A DNA stretch of 64,000 bases. Source: Mansonella perstans. Taxonomy: Eukaryota; Nematoda; Chromadorea; Rhabditida; Onchocercidae. Location: contig JBAMDO010000138.1 in the NCBI GenBank assembly GCA_037074765.1, forward strand, positions 1 to 64,000, in the 5' to 3' direction. Position numbers and translations under genes: made by a program. Below, piece after piece: positions 54,401 through 64,000 of this stretch. Every line of letters begins with the position of its first letter. The stretch's first letter is position 1. The notes beneath the pieces are model-generated. The model had not been told where the DNA came from, did not search any database, and saw only the letters and a program-made list of their open reading frames with translations.

Positions 54401-57400
54401 TTTCGAATAATGTAAACGGTTGAAATACAAAACTCAACTGAAATAAATTTTTGTCATAAAAATAATTAAAAGCAAAAACTATTTCATTAGTTTATTTCAC
54501 CAATATCAGGTGTTGCAAGAAAAATAATTTTCCAATCTAGAGTAACTACATAACTTCAATCTCCAACCTACAGTAACTCTGCAATTAATTACCGAGATAA
54601 TAAGAGCAGTGATGAAACTGTTGAGGTTATCAGAGGAGTTTTCTTTCATATCTATTAATTCCTAAATCTTAGAGTTCAAATCGTGTGGCAAAAAAAAAAT
54701 TTAATTTCTTAATACTGTATTTAAATGATAAAAAATTCAGCTATAATTTTCAGTTTTGAAATAATAAACTTCTACATTAAGTCTAAAAATTTTTTCCTAT
54801 TCTTTTAATATTTCAAATTAAAAATACTTTGCCATATTATTTTGTTTCGTTAATTTATTTCACTAATATCAGGTTTTGAAAAAAAATTAAACTACCCTCC
54901 AGCCCACAGCAACTTTCCAATTAACTGACCGAGATAGTAAGAATAGTGTAAAGCTACATGACGGAGAATTTTCAGCACTATCAATGAAGAATTTCAAAAA
55001 TTTACAAGAAAAAAAATTAAAAAGTTCACATTTACTAATCGTTGAAATTTTACTCCATTCATTTAGGATAAAATGAACTGGCAAGAACTTCCAGTCAAAA
55101 ATTCCAGGAAACAAACGATGAAAATCATGGAGAAGAAATAAGTTTAAAGTACTTACAATACGGAAATCCTGTTGTATGAAATGGTGATAAGCCAAATAGT
55201 GAATGCTGATAGAAATTCATTCCTGATGATTTGAAGCCGAAGAAGCAAGCAGTTAATATGACGATGCTGTAGACTTATAGATGAAGGATTAAAAAAAAAT
55301 ACAATTCGCGACAATTCGTGACTTTTCCGATCAAAAAGATACTGAACGAATGAAAATGATAAATATGAAACGAAAAAGCTAATAAAATATCATTCTAATG
55401 TTAGCCTGTTAGCCTTCCATCTTTTTTAATTATTTGGAATATTTGAAGGAAATGACGATCCAGAGATAAAGCATTTTCCTTATAAAATACTCCTAATGTT
55501 ATAGCCTAATTCCAGTTTTGAATGCACAATAATAGATATTATATATCATAATAAATATTGGTCATAACAAAAACCTCAAAGGGCCAATCGCTATCTTTTC
55601 TTTTTTCCTTTTTTTACCTCTTTATTTAATTCATTTCTGAGAAGCTCTATACCATTTAATATCCTCCTACCTATTTCAGTATTAATCATTTTCCGAAAAA
55701 AAAAAAGCCATATCTCTCTTCGAAGGATAAATACGATAACCCAAATTTTCGGAATTAAAAATTTAAAAAAAAAATGCTGAGAACTGGTTGAAATGAACAA
55801 TTACTGTTCTTTCTATTTTAGCTTTAATTTTTGTAGAGAAGTAGATAAATGTATATAAACAATTAGTTATATGAGGAAATTAATTACTGCTTAATTAAAA
55901 TACATATAGCTAGAAATAACAACATTCAAATATTATTTGGCTGTAATCAAATACATGAATAATACAATACTAATCAATTTATTGTTAATCACATTCTTTT
56001 CACAACCACTATACCTTTAATCTGATTTCAAAAAAAAGAAAAAAATCGAATACATGTGATAATGTTTCATGTAAAGAAAAGATGAACTGTAGATAATTAC
56101 TACCCATGTGTTGCTAAATTTTCGCAAAGAAAAGTATTACAAAAAATTTAACAAACATTGAAAGTATTAAAAGATGTTTCAAATATTTTCAAAATACTCA
56201 TTAAATGCTTATATGTATCGTTTATTCTACTAACTGCACCTTATGAGCACAGTATAATTAGAAAACATTATCTGCTTTAGAAGCTCTTATGCTCTCGTAA
56301 ATTTCTTCATTAATTTGTACATTCTTTATTTAAGCATTAATTTGACTAAAATTTTGACAATTTTTTTTTGTTCATAAAATTTTCTTTAAAACTAATAACA
56401 TAACGAAAGTTAATTATTTCAAAGAAAATTACACATTACAATATAAATATCATTCTCCATAGCTAACAGTAACTATCCATAGATAATCTGGATCAAAAAA
56501 AAAATTGGAATAAATTTCAATCTCAACCAAATGCAAAATGCTGCAATTGATGCTTTAGTAAATTAAACTGTTGGAAAAATAACCAAACATATGTGCAAGT
56601 GTAAGTAACTACACTAAATAATACTATATACTAGCTGAACCTATGCTACTATTGAAAATGGGATCAGTGAATAAAGAAAATTAGGAACAAGATAGGATTT
56701 TGCCTTTTCCATGTGCTTATTTTGACGAATTAATTCCCAATTATGATTTATATTATACATATAAATTTGCAACATGCACCTGCTCTTTTCGGAACTACTT
56801 CCCTCATGATGGACTATTTCTTTTTACCCAATTCGTGATTAATCTCAATCGTCTGAATGTCGCCACTTCTTTTTTTTTAACCAAAAATATTTAATTCATC
56901 ATATAATTATATGTTATATCTTGGATTTTGATTCTAATTTTTGCATTTTTAATTCATAATTATCAAGAATATTATACTAATCCTCATCTCTGTAGTGATT
57001 ATTAATACTGCTTAAGTAAAAAATGTTTAGTGTTTATAAGTTACTTGAATCCATATAACTTCATCAATTTATCGGTGTCTCAAAATTGCTTTTATAGCCA
57101 TTGCACCTAGTCAATTATAGATATTGTTTAAAGTCAAGAAAATTACAAATCCGAAAAGCAGTCAAAAATTCCCATTAAAAATGATACTAATTTAATAAAT
57201 CTTTGCTCGCATTTTACGCTTCGAACGCAAAATCCTATCTATTTATTTAGTCTTCTTAAAACAATTTTCACAAAAAAAAAAGTGTTCATAAGAAAAAAAT
57301 TAATTAAAAGGAAAGAAAATTTACCATTAACTGTTGGTTGCTGAGTAAGAGTGAAATGTTGCACCGTTTCACCATCATTACGGCTAACAATCAACTTTGG

Positions 57401-58218
57401 TGATCGTTGCAAAAATATCACTTGTGCTTTTTTCTAAATTAAACACATAAAATTTCATTTCATTTCAAAAATTCCATAAATTATATAATTTCGTTTCATT
57501 TAATTTTACACACAATTCACTATAATACTAATTATTTGAAAAAATATAACTATAAAATGTATCTTAGATATGATTAGATAAAATATCGATTTAAACCCAT
57601 TATTGCTTAATTTGAATTCTATTACAAGCTTTCGATTATTCCATTACAATTAAGTTACATTATTCGACTGCAATTTCTTTCTTTCAGTTATATAAATTCA
57701 ATTATTAAAATAATATTGCCAACTTAAACCTAAAACATAATCGATCTTTCTTAATTAACTTCTAAAAAAGTAATCTAAACGATAAAGATGAAGTAAGTAA
57801 GATCACAAGTCATTTTTGCAAACACTTCTCCACCCACTCTTTTCATCTTGTATAAAAAGTCCATCTTACATTACGTTTACCTTCTTGGGGATTTGTTAGA
57901 CATAGCTTGTTCGCTATAGTATGAAACTGCAACTGTTATTTGCGAATTATTATAATTAAATAAATATCAATAAAACATGATCGTAATTTGATTTCGTAAT
58001 TTGATCTGAATTTTTCGCAATTATAAAAGTTCAAATATCAAACTAATTCAAAACATTAGATCTTTTAAATTGACATTTTTTAAATTGAGATATTTTTGAA
58101 AAATTAAACTCAATTTATGATAAAAAAAAGTGGTTGAAATTAAGTGTAAGAATTAAATTACAAGTTGCGATGATGCCGCTTGTTCGGTGCTGCCTGATGT
58201 CGAAGGTTCTGTTGTCAT
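35436..58218 (-). CDS. daf-19: RFX-family transcription factor (RFX1/2/3 type; DAF-19-like)
   Basis: RFX factors bind X-box promoter motifs; DAF-19 drives ciliary genes in nematode sensory neurons. Exons (high to low): 58162-58218, 57325-57433, 49149-49307, 48836-49100, 42549-42594, 41838-41960, 40147-40226, 39348-39605, 38813-38920, 38568-38674, 38257-38402, 38082-38108, 37908-38026, 37610-37758, 37100-37358, 36644-36764, 36429-36511, 36164-36317, 35694-35967, 35436-35503; about 903 aa. The complete winged-helix RFX domain spans about 254-335 ([18 protein letters not shown] to [17 protein letters not shown]). The C-terminal region conserved in RFX1-3 includes [30 protein letters not shown] and IRDLTLRSA...[12 protein letters not shown]. 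The N-terminal third is low-complexity Ser/Thr/Gln, as in activation regions. All joins keep phase, but the first exons and the 49149/49100 junction (48-nt intron) are uncertain. Confidence 0.94.
39348..40226 (-). other. RFX DNA-binding domain (two exons)
   Basis: The domain is split by one intron (39606-40146) inside the codon for Lys after SHYI. The second exon carries the recognition-helix and wing segment with [17 protein letters not shown], essentially identical to the RFX1/2/3 consensus from memory, so X-box binding is a confident family inference. Confidence 0.95.
40227..41837. other. RFX intron, no internal gene seen
   Basis: AT-rich intron sequence with a TA/ATAC-rich patch at about 41300-41345. 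I see no exon-like segment on either strand. Confidence 0.6.
42330..42400. repeat. ATC/CAT trinucleotide repeat
   Basis: Run of CACCATTATTATCATCATTATCGTCATCA-type triplets within an RFX intron. Confidence 0.8.
42595..48835. other. 6.2-kb RFX intron with repeats
   Basis: Contains a TCATAATCATAA-type repeat (43400-43470), a hairpin GTCGTCT-CCT-AGACGAC (45375-45391), a 123-bp direct duplication (46016-46240), a CA/TA patch (46605-46670), an ATC/CAT microsatellite (47290-47360) and exon-like plus-strand segments (47.16-48.58 kb) described under findings. Confidence 0.55.
46016..46240. repeat. Direct duplication, about 123-bp period
   Basis: TTTTTAAGTTAATTCTTAATG from about 46025 recurs as TTTTTAAGCTAATTCTCAATG from about 46148. 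Both continue with TTTGC(G/A)AGTTTT, AAAGCAATTTG and AAATAAAT(A/T)TCATTCTTAA. Confidence 0.75.
48836..49149 (-). repeat. CAA/CAG repeat exon of the RFX gene, open in two frames
   Basis: The minus strand has about 26 CAA/CAG-type triplets (49014-49092). The Thr/Ala frame (ACA/GCA) stays open and continues through [12 protein letters not shown] and [15 protein letters not shown] to an AC|GTACTA donor (48836) that joins the next exon in phase. The Gln frame gives a polyQ run then QNLNQLL and a CT|GTAATT donor that also joins the next exon in phase. The acidic tail and YPIGQ segment favour the Thr frame as the main product. A methionine at 49123-49125 could also start a shorter isoform. Confidence 0.7.
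51293..51412. repeat. (CA)n microsatellite
   Basis: Mostly uninterrupted CACACA from about 51340 to 51405, preceded by ACACACATACA variants. Open frames across it (His-Thr and Cys-Val runs) are artefacts of the repeat. Confidence 0.95.
51590..51692. repeat. Second CA/TA-type microsatellite
   Basis: ATATATATACACACGCACACACACATACACACA-like sequence with regular CATACA interruptions, about 180 bp from the first CA array. Confidence 0.9.
55157..55220 (-). CDS. Candidate alternative first exon of the RFX gene
   Basis: ATG at 55218-55220 starts [21 protein letters not shown] and ends in a T|GTAAGT donor, phase 1. This is the phase needed by the exon at 49149-49307. It lies alone in the 8-kb intron, so an internal promoter or trans-splice site producing a different N terminus is likely. 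DAF-19 in C. elegans is known to use alternative starts. Confidence 0.5.
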
Positions 58219-59890
58219 TGATGCTGCTGACACACTTTTTTACTCGGCACACACTAATCAGTCTAAGTTATCGAATAACAAAATGATCTGGAAAATTATA
58301 TTTTGAAAAGCATCGAATGGTAAAATAATCTGAAAAATTATTATACTTAAAAGTAAATGATATGTTTTTAAATATGTGCATCTCGTTAACAATAAATGAA
58401 AGAGAGTGCAGTTAAGATTTTTTAAAAGATCAATAAAGGGAAAGTGAAATAATTTACGAGCAAAATTCAAAAATATATTTTATCTGCTGATTTAATCAAA
58501 CCAAATATTTTTTCTAATTAATAACACCAAGGATATATATATATATATATGTATAAATGAATCAAATATCTCATCTTCTATCAGCAAAAGTGAACGAAAA
58601 TCAAATTCATAGATCAACAGCTATAGAAATTCATGATGTTTAATATTCCTGATAGATTTATAGACCCTTCTGCAATTATTTTTGAAAATCTAACACAAAT
58701 AAATACTTTTGGTGCAAATAAGGAAGAAATGTAAAAGTAATTATAAGAAATATAATCACAAAGAAATCAAAAGTATGTCAACAATAGAAAGTATCAAATT
58801 ACATCATAATTAAAAGTGCACATGAAATTTCAACATATTCTAACTACTAAATTATTAATGAATAAAAATAAACAGAAAAATATGCATTTCTTTGAGCATT
58901 TTAGAATTAAACTTTCAAGAAGCTGATTGAAAACCGAATTTGACAATAAATTCTATTTTGTTATGTAAATTCCATTATGATATGTAAGTTTTATTTTATA
59001 TTACAGATTATCATTTTATGCCAAATAAATTTTATCCAAAATGTATTCAAGATATTTCACAAGAAAATCTCAAAGTATTTCTTCCATAATTGATTTAGTG
59101 TCCACACTTCCTTCCCTCTTCTCCTTGGTATCATTCGTTGCAATTAGTAAGGAAATTATTAGTCTTTTATTTTCCATATATATTTTATTTTCAAGTTAAG
59201 TGACTCACAAAAGAGGCCTTCAGATTCGATAAATCCGAGCCTTCAAATTTCAATAAGGTTACTTCAATCGATCCTTCATTACCTGCAACTTTTGTAGCAT
59301 TAAAAAAAAAGGGAATCCCAAATTATGTCATCCTGAATATATGAGAATAATATATGGTTAAAGTTTTAGAAAAATTTAAATCAATTAATATTTTCCAAAT
59401 TGAAAACAATATCAAACATTGGAAAATTCGGAATTTTAAAATCAAATCGTCAATTAGTACGTAATCAGTTGATTTTGTACAATGCAATAATAAAATAAAA
59501 TATAGGGAGAAAATTACATCATGATTCTTTTCTCTTGCAAGAATTATATCATGATTCTTATTCAAGTAGTTAGCTTATCATCTCGTTTTTCTTTATTATT
59601 TTATCACTGAATATGTTATTTTGATCTCACAATTTGTTCGTTTTTTTTTCTTTTTTTTCAAATAAGATGATGAATGCCATTGTTGCAACTAACGGAAACG
59701 AACATATTATTTGCAGATAAGTCAAATGATTTATGGTCATAGAAACGGTAAAGAAATAGTGATTTTTGCATACAGAGGCATACAAATATATCTATATAAA
59801 CATATATGCAATATAATCTTTATGAATTCAATGGAAAGCTTTTGTTAGCAACTGCTGCTGCTGCTTAACGGGTTGATAAAACAGCGATAC

Positions 59891-60419
59891 CTTGGAAGTC
59901 TTAACTGGTTCGTTGCCTGGAGCAACAACTGATTGCTATGTTTCCTGGTATTGTTTCATCCATATTCAAATTGATATTGAAGAGAAAAAAAGAAGAAATA
60001 GGTCTACATTCATCCTTTCTTTACTTCGTTTCATTGTATTTCAATTAACAATAGCTTTGTTGTCACGGCGACAAAAAATTATTTAACTTTCTTGCATCTT
60101 CGTTTTTCTTTCGGAAAAAAAAGAAACATATTAAAATTAGCAAATTCTAACCTGGTATCTAAACATTTTGATGAATTGTTTACAGAGGACTTTGTTTACA
60201 TACTTATAGATCGATGTACTCTGTAATATGAATGATTGAATACAGCATGAGATACATGAAATATATGTGAAATGCTTAATCGCTAGGTAATTCATAAAAA
60301 TCATGAAGAAAATATTTAAGGATGTATCCCTCCTCTTCCAAATATTGCAAATATGATGGAAAAAAAAACGAAAATTTATGGACGGAAAAGAATTTACCAA
60401 AAGCGGCATTGTGATCCAT
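59891..60419 (-). CDS. Candidate upstream 5' exons of the RFX gene (weak)
   Basis: A short exon-like segment (59891-59928) between a CAATCAG acceptor and a GTATCG donor encodes VAPGNEPVKTSK and leaves phase 0, matching exon 57325-57433. Further up, 60398-60419 encodes MDHNAAF then a G|GTAAAT donor, phase 1, matching the 59928 acceptor. If real, they form a longer isoform that skips the 58162-58218 start. Both segments are too short to prove. Confidence 0.28.
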
Positions 60420-62607
60420 TCCATATATAAATCTTTGCAATATATTAGTGTAAGATGAAATCCGATATGGTTTGAGCTGTTTTCATAAATATCTGAAAAT
60501 TAAAAGTAAAAATTTAATTTTAAGATATCCACAAATTAATATTGGAATAGAAGTACAGTACAAGTAGGACAAAAACCGCGAATTATCCATTATACATTAT
60601 AGTGATTGCTTCTATGTAATTTTTCGAATAAAGCTTTCATAATATTCAATTTTTTAATTTTTGCGAAGTTTAATTAGGATATCAGCTTAAGCGACAACTT
60701 ACTGCATAAATGCTCAGCATGTTTGTTTGTATATGTTTACGATAACCATTTAATCTATAATAAACATTTGGATTTAGGATATTTATTCAGGATATCCATA
60801 TTAATCCTATAATAAATATAAAATTATCAAGTAACAGAAATTCACAGTACCACAAATTTTAGACAATTCCACAAAATGACAACAAATTCCTTTCCCCATC
60901 AATTTTACGTTTCACAAATTTACAGATTATCCATCAAAATTATAACTTGGTCCGTTAAATTTGTCCAGTGGGAGTTTAAATTTTGCTTTGCGAATTGACT
61001 ATTTTGCCAGGTGTTTGGTGCACCGGTGGGGCTTATATTAGTTCTCTTCATGAATTAAATGTCAATTAGCGTGAATTAAATATGAATTAGACGAAAATTA
61101 ATGTGAATTAGTGAATTAGACTATTTAATGATAGTTTGATTGACCAATGGTTTTTATATTATCGGAATGATATGAAATATTAACTTTCTTCAAGTTATCA
61201 TTTTAAATCAAATTCCTTGCACCACTTTGAAGTATTATCGTTATTAATAAAATGCAAGAAAAAAAATAAGTATTTTAAAGTTTAAATAAATCTTCGGAAA
61301 AACTTCCAGAATCAAAAAAAATTCATGGATTCCAGTTTCATATAAATTGAAATCAATTCCAAAATTGAAATTTTCCAATTCTAGGCTTACAAATTTGGAA
61401 GTATTATTATGTCCAATTAATTTCAATATAATGAGTTGCAAATTTGTTATGAATGCATAAATTGCAAGAATTTTAAAACTTTTCATTTGAGATTGCAGAA
61501 CATTTGTAATTAAATGCTGTTGAGCTGATTTAAATGATAGAGCTGATTTTTAAATAATCTCAATCAACTTTAGAATTTTAAATTCTGGGACCATTAAAAT
61601 TTAACTAATTCAAACCATGAGTTTTAATAATTAACAAATTTTCATCCTAGTAAATAATAACAAATTTTAATTAATTCTAGTAATTAACAATAAATCAATA
61701 AACATTCTCATTTTATTCGATGCAATCTAAATTCTAAAAGATTTTCCACATAGAAATCCCAATTTACTCAGCATAAAGTTCGCAGTAATGCTATGAGAAT
61801 CGATTAAAATAAATGAACTGCACAAATACGTAAATAAATTGTGTTGTGTCATCCACTGGTTTCTCCTACAGCTCCCTAAGTATGAATGGAAATTACAGAT
61901 ACTCATCATATTTTAATGACGTGGAGAGAATGCTTCAATATATGAGCATATTATGATTAACTAATTTCTATTTTGTAAATATTTGCTTAAAAATAGCGAA
62001 AAAGTTTGTTTAAGCAAACTTTTATTAAAAAATTAATTGCATTTTTATAGCAAATGATAATTTATTGCAAGCAAAAATAAATGCTTTCAATGCTAATTTT
62101 CAAAGGGATTCGTAAAATTTAAATTTAAATTATAAATAAAAATTTTGATGTTTTTTTCATCTTTTATCGCAACAATCATTTGATTGTAAAATTCGAGAAT
62201 GCGAATGAGCATAGTGCTATGAAGATTCTGTTATTTCATTGATGCTGAAATATGTGATTTATGAATGTGATCTATCATTTGTTACTGATGTGATGATGCT
62301 GATAAACATGAATTAAATACTCAAATGAAAACGAAATTTTGAAACAAAATTTATAAATTAAAATGATATCAAGCGACAACAATGGGCACGTCTAATAACA
62401 AATTTCATCTTTAATCGAAGTTTGCCGAAATTTAAATTTACAGTGAAATTTGAAATTGCAATTTAAATAATTGATTGGTATAATCCATTGAATGTTGCTG
62501 ATATAATGATGATGATAGACTCTAATTATCATCGACTAATTAACTAATTTAAGATGTATCCTGTCATTTTTCAAAAATAATTTTAGTTGACAAATCAACA
62601 AGAAAAT
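60420..62607. other. Intergenic region upstream of the RFX gene
   Basis: No exon chain recognised on either strand. It should include the promoter of the longest RFX transcript and the 3' flank of the LITAF-like gene. AT-rich with short GATGATGATG-type patches near 62505. Confidence 0.5.
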
Positions 62608-63741
62608 TCATAAAATGTTGCAAGTGTAATTTAAATTGAAATAAATCACGTGAAAAGTTATTTTCATGAAAGGTTCAATGAAATTGTTAACATACAGTTC
62701 AGATTTATCATCCATTAAGCACTGAATTCGTCGTCGAACTCGAGCAGTTTTCTCAAATTCCTTTTTATAGCAAACTGGGCAATGTCGTTGTTGCAGTAAA
62801 CTAAAGAAATCAAACTGTAACTGAATATAACTGATAAGCTAATAAGCTTTTTAAAATTCATCTTAAGGAGAGATTATTTACCTTAGAATGTTCTTCATTG
62901 TTTGGAAAACGTCATTTTTAATTTTGCTTTACTCATCTATCTTAAGAATTTAGTTCGACTTCAAATTATTTCGAAATAAATTTCAAAAAAAAAATTTCAA
63001 TATGAAATTTTAGTAAAGCATTGAAATCCAACAGTTTTAATCATCTAAATTTTGCCTTACTATTTCATCAACATTCTCGTCGATCTCAAGAATTTAGTTA
63101 AATTTCAAATTATTTCGAAGTAAACTTCAAAAAAAAAATTCAGTATGAAACTCTTAATAAAATATTGAAATCTAATAGTTTGAAAATGTAATAGTTGAAA
63201 TGTAATTATCATCTTTTAAGATGATAATTATTTCTAGCAAAAGAAGTGAAAAAAATTCGATAGACTATAAATGCTAACAGTAAACAACAGAATCCGATGC
63301 AACAATATAATGAACCACCAAAACAGAGTAAGAAGCCAAGTTTTGTGAATTGTTTTTGAACTACCTATAAAAAAATTCAGGTGACCATTTTAGCCTTATA
63401 GTTAGACTTATTCTACTATAGTTACAGCTAATCCTACTGTAGCATCAACTAGCCAACAGCAGCACACAGCTATCATGCAACAAAATGCAATCAGGATAGA
63501 AAAACAAATGATGAAGTTAAAAAATTGAATAAACATGTAATATCATTTAATTCGTTTTTTTTCTTTCTTTCCCTTCTGTTTTTTGAATGAAACCGCAAAC
63601 TTTCATTATTTACAGTTGAATTAATTTTCCCACTGCAATGTTTTGAAAAAGTGAAGATTAAGTAGTGAATACTTTTTCACCACATTTTCGGCATACTTTT
63701 GGCTCTTTCTGACGAAAAAGTAACCAACAAATACAACACAT
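62608..63741 (-). CDS. Small LITAF-like membrane zinc-knuckle protein
   Basis: LITAF-domain proteins sit on late-endosome membranes through a hydrophobic patch flanked by two Cys knuckles that bind one zinc. Exon 1 (63673-63741) encodes MCCICWLLF and VCRKCGEK (first CxxC); in-frame TAG upstream supports this ATG. Exon 2 (63279-63364) joins in phase 0 and encodes GFLLCFGGSLYCCIGFCC, the membrane segment. Exon 3 (from 62800) joins in phase 2 and encodes RHCPVCYKKEF, the HxCPxC-like second knuckle (here HCPVC, one residue shorter). The open frame ends at 62608, about 116 aa; a GTATGT donor at 62694-62695 could instead lead to another exon. The order CxxC, hydrophobic CC...C, HCPxC is the basis for the call; overall identity to the family is low, so this is an inference. 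Confidence 0.55.
62944..63190. repeat. Direct duplication, about 144-bp period
   Basis: AAGAATTTAGTTCGACTTCAA at 62944 recurs at 63088 as AAGAATTTAGTTAAATTTCAA, each followed by ATTATTTCGAA(A/G)TAAA, a poly-A run and TCA(A/G)TATGAAA. It lies inside the intron between exons 2 and 3 of the LITAF-like gene. Confidence 0.75.
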
Positions 63742-63797
63742 TTTATTTCCCTAGCTTATTTGGCCATACAACCCTTTCCGCTAGCTGCAAAAAAATA
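63741..63797 (-). promoter_or_regulatory. Probable SL trans-splice acceptor of the LITAF-like gene
   Basis: TTATTTTTTTGCAG (AG at 63785-63786, minus strand) lies about 43 bases before the chosen ATG. A four-codon upstream open frame (MAK then stop) falls between them, which could lower translation. Confidence 0.4.
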
Positions 63798-64000
63798 AGA
63801 AATGACAATTTCAACCAATTATTTATGCTATATGAGATGCAGTGAATTCAATAAAGTTTTATAAAAATTCTATTTTACGTACGTACGTTTCAATTTATAT
63901 CATACTTGTTTATAATCGGATTTAAATTATGGAATGATTAAGATTTCCCTCCAAATTCCACGAAATAATTATCCTGTTAATAAGGATCAGCGTGATTAAG

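Larger units (their letters stand above)
49308..57324. other. 8-kb RFX intron
   Basis: Besides the candidate alternative first exon at 55157-55220, this holds two CA microsatellites, AT-rich sequence, and a plus-strand exon-like stretch near 51220-51282. No complete nested gene was found. Confidence 0.55.

Noticed and set aside
1..64000. Operon linking the mucolipin, PINK1 and RFX genes
   Set aside because: They share a strand but are separated by 4-12 kb, far beyond usual nematode operon spacing.

Overview
The window is AT-rich eukaryotic DNA that looks like a parasitic nematode, most likely a filarial or other clade III (spirurid) worm. The reasons are: many short exons joined by GT-AG introns whose acceptors read TTTCAG/TTTTAG; start codons lying a few bases after an isolated TTTCAG-type acceptor, as in spliced-leader trans-splicing; introns from about 50 bp to 8 kb; and a gene set with clear C. 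elegans counterparts. Species is inference; no rRNA, tRNA, mobile-element protein, CRISPR or prokaryotic operon was found. Exon boundaries were placed by hand on splice sites plus reading-phase continuity, so the conserved cores are firm and the gene ends are less so.

Layout. 1-5.08 kb: no gene seen, several tandem repeats. 5.09-12.81 kb, minus: a mucolipin/TRPML cation channel (cup-5-like), 13 coding exons, about 623 aa. 12.8-17.1 kb: intergenic with repeats. 17.12-23.23 kb, minus: PINK1 mitophagy kinase (pink-1-like), 13 exons, 576 aa, with one apparent GC-AG intron. 25.73-28.77 kb, minus: a probable two-exon small secreted protein of unknown family. 29.10-30.07 kb, plus: a weak two-exon candidate. 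30.1-35.4 kb: intergenic, rich in duplicated blocks. 35.44-58.22 kb (possibly to 60.42 kb), minus: an RFX1/2/3-type transcription factor (daf-19-like), about 900 aa, with a complete RFX DNA-binding domain, a conserved C-terminal extended dimerisation region, introns of 6 and 8 kb, several candidate alternative first exons and a Gln/Thr-repeat exon open in more than one frame. 62.61-63.74 kb, minus: a very small three-exon gene resembling a split LITAF-like membrane zinc-knuckle protein.

How the genes relate. TRPML acts in lysosomes, PINK1 on damaged mitochondria before their lysosomal removal, and LITAF-like proteins at late endosomes, so three of the genes touch endolysosomal or mitophagy biology; the RFX factor is the ciliary gene regulator. 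All recognised genes are on the minus strand, but gaps of 2.5-5 kb argue against an operon, so shared regulation is not implied.

Most novel leads: the dual-frame CAA/CAG exon and alternative 5' exons of the RFX gene, the minimal LITAF-like gene, the unrecognised secreted protein, and exon-like plus-strand segments nested in the RFX introns (which do not all join in phase).
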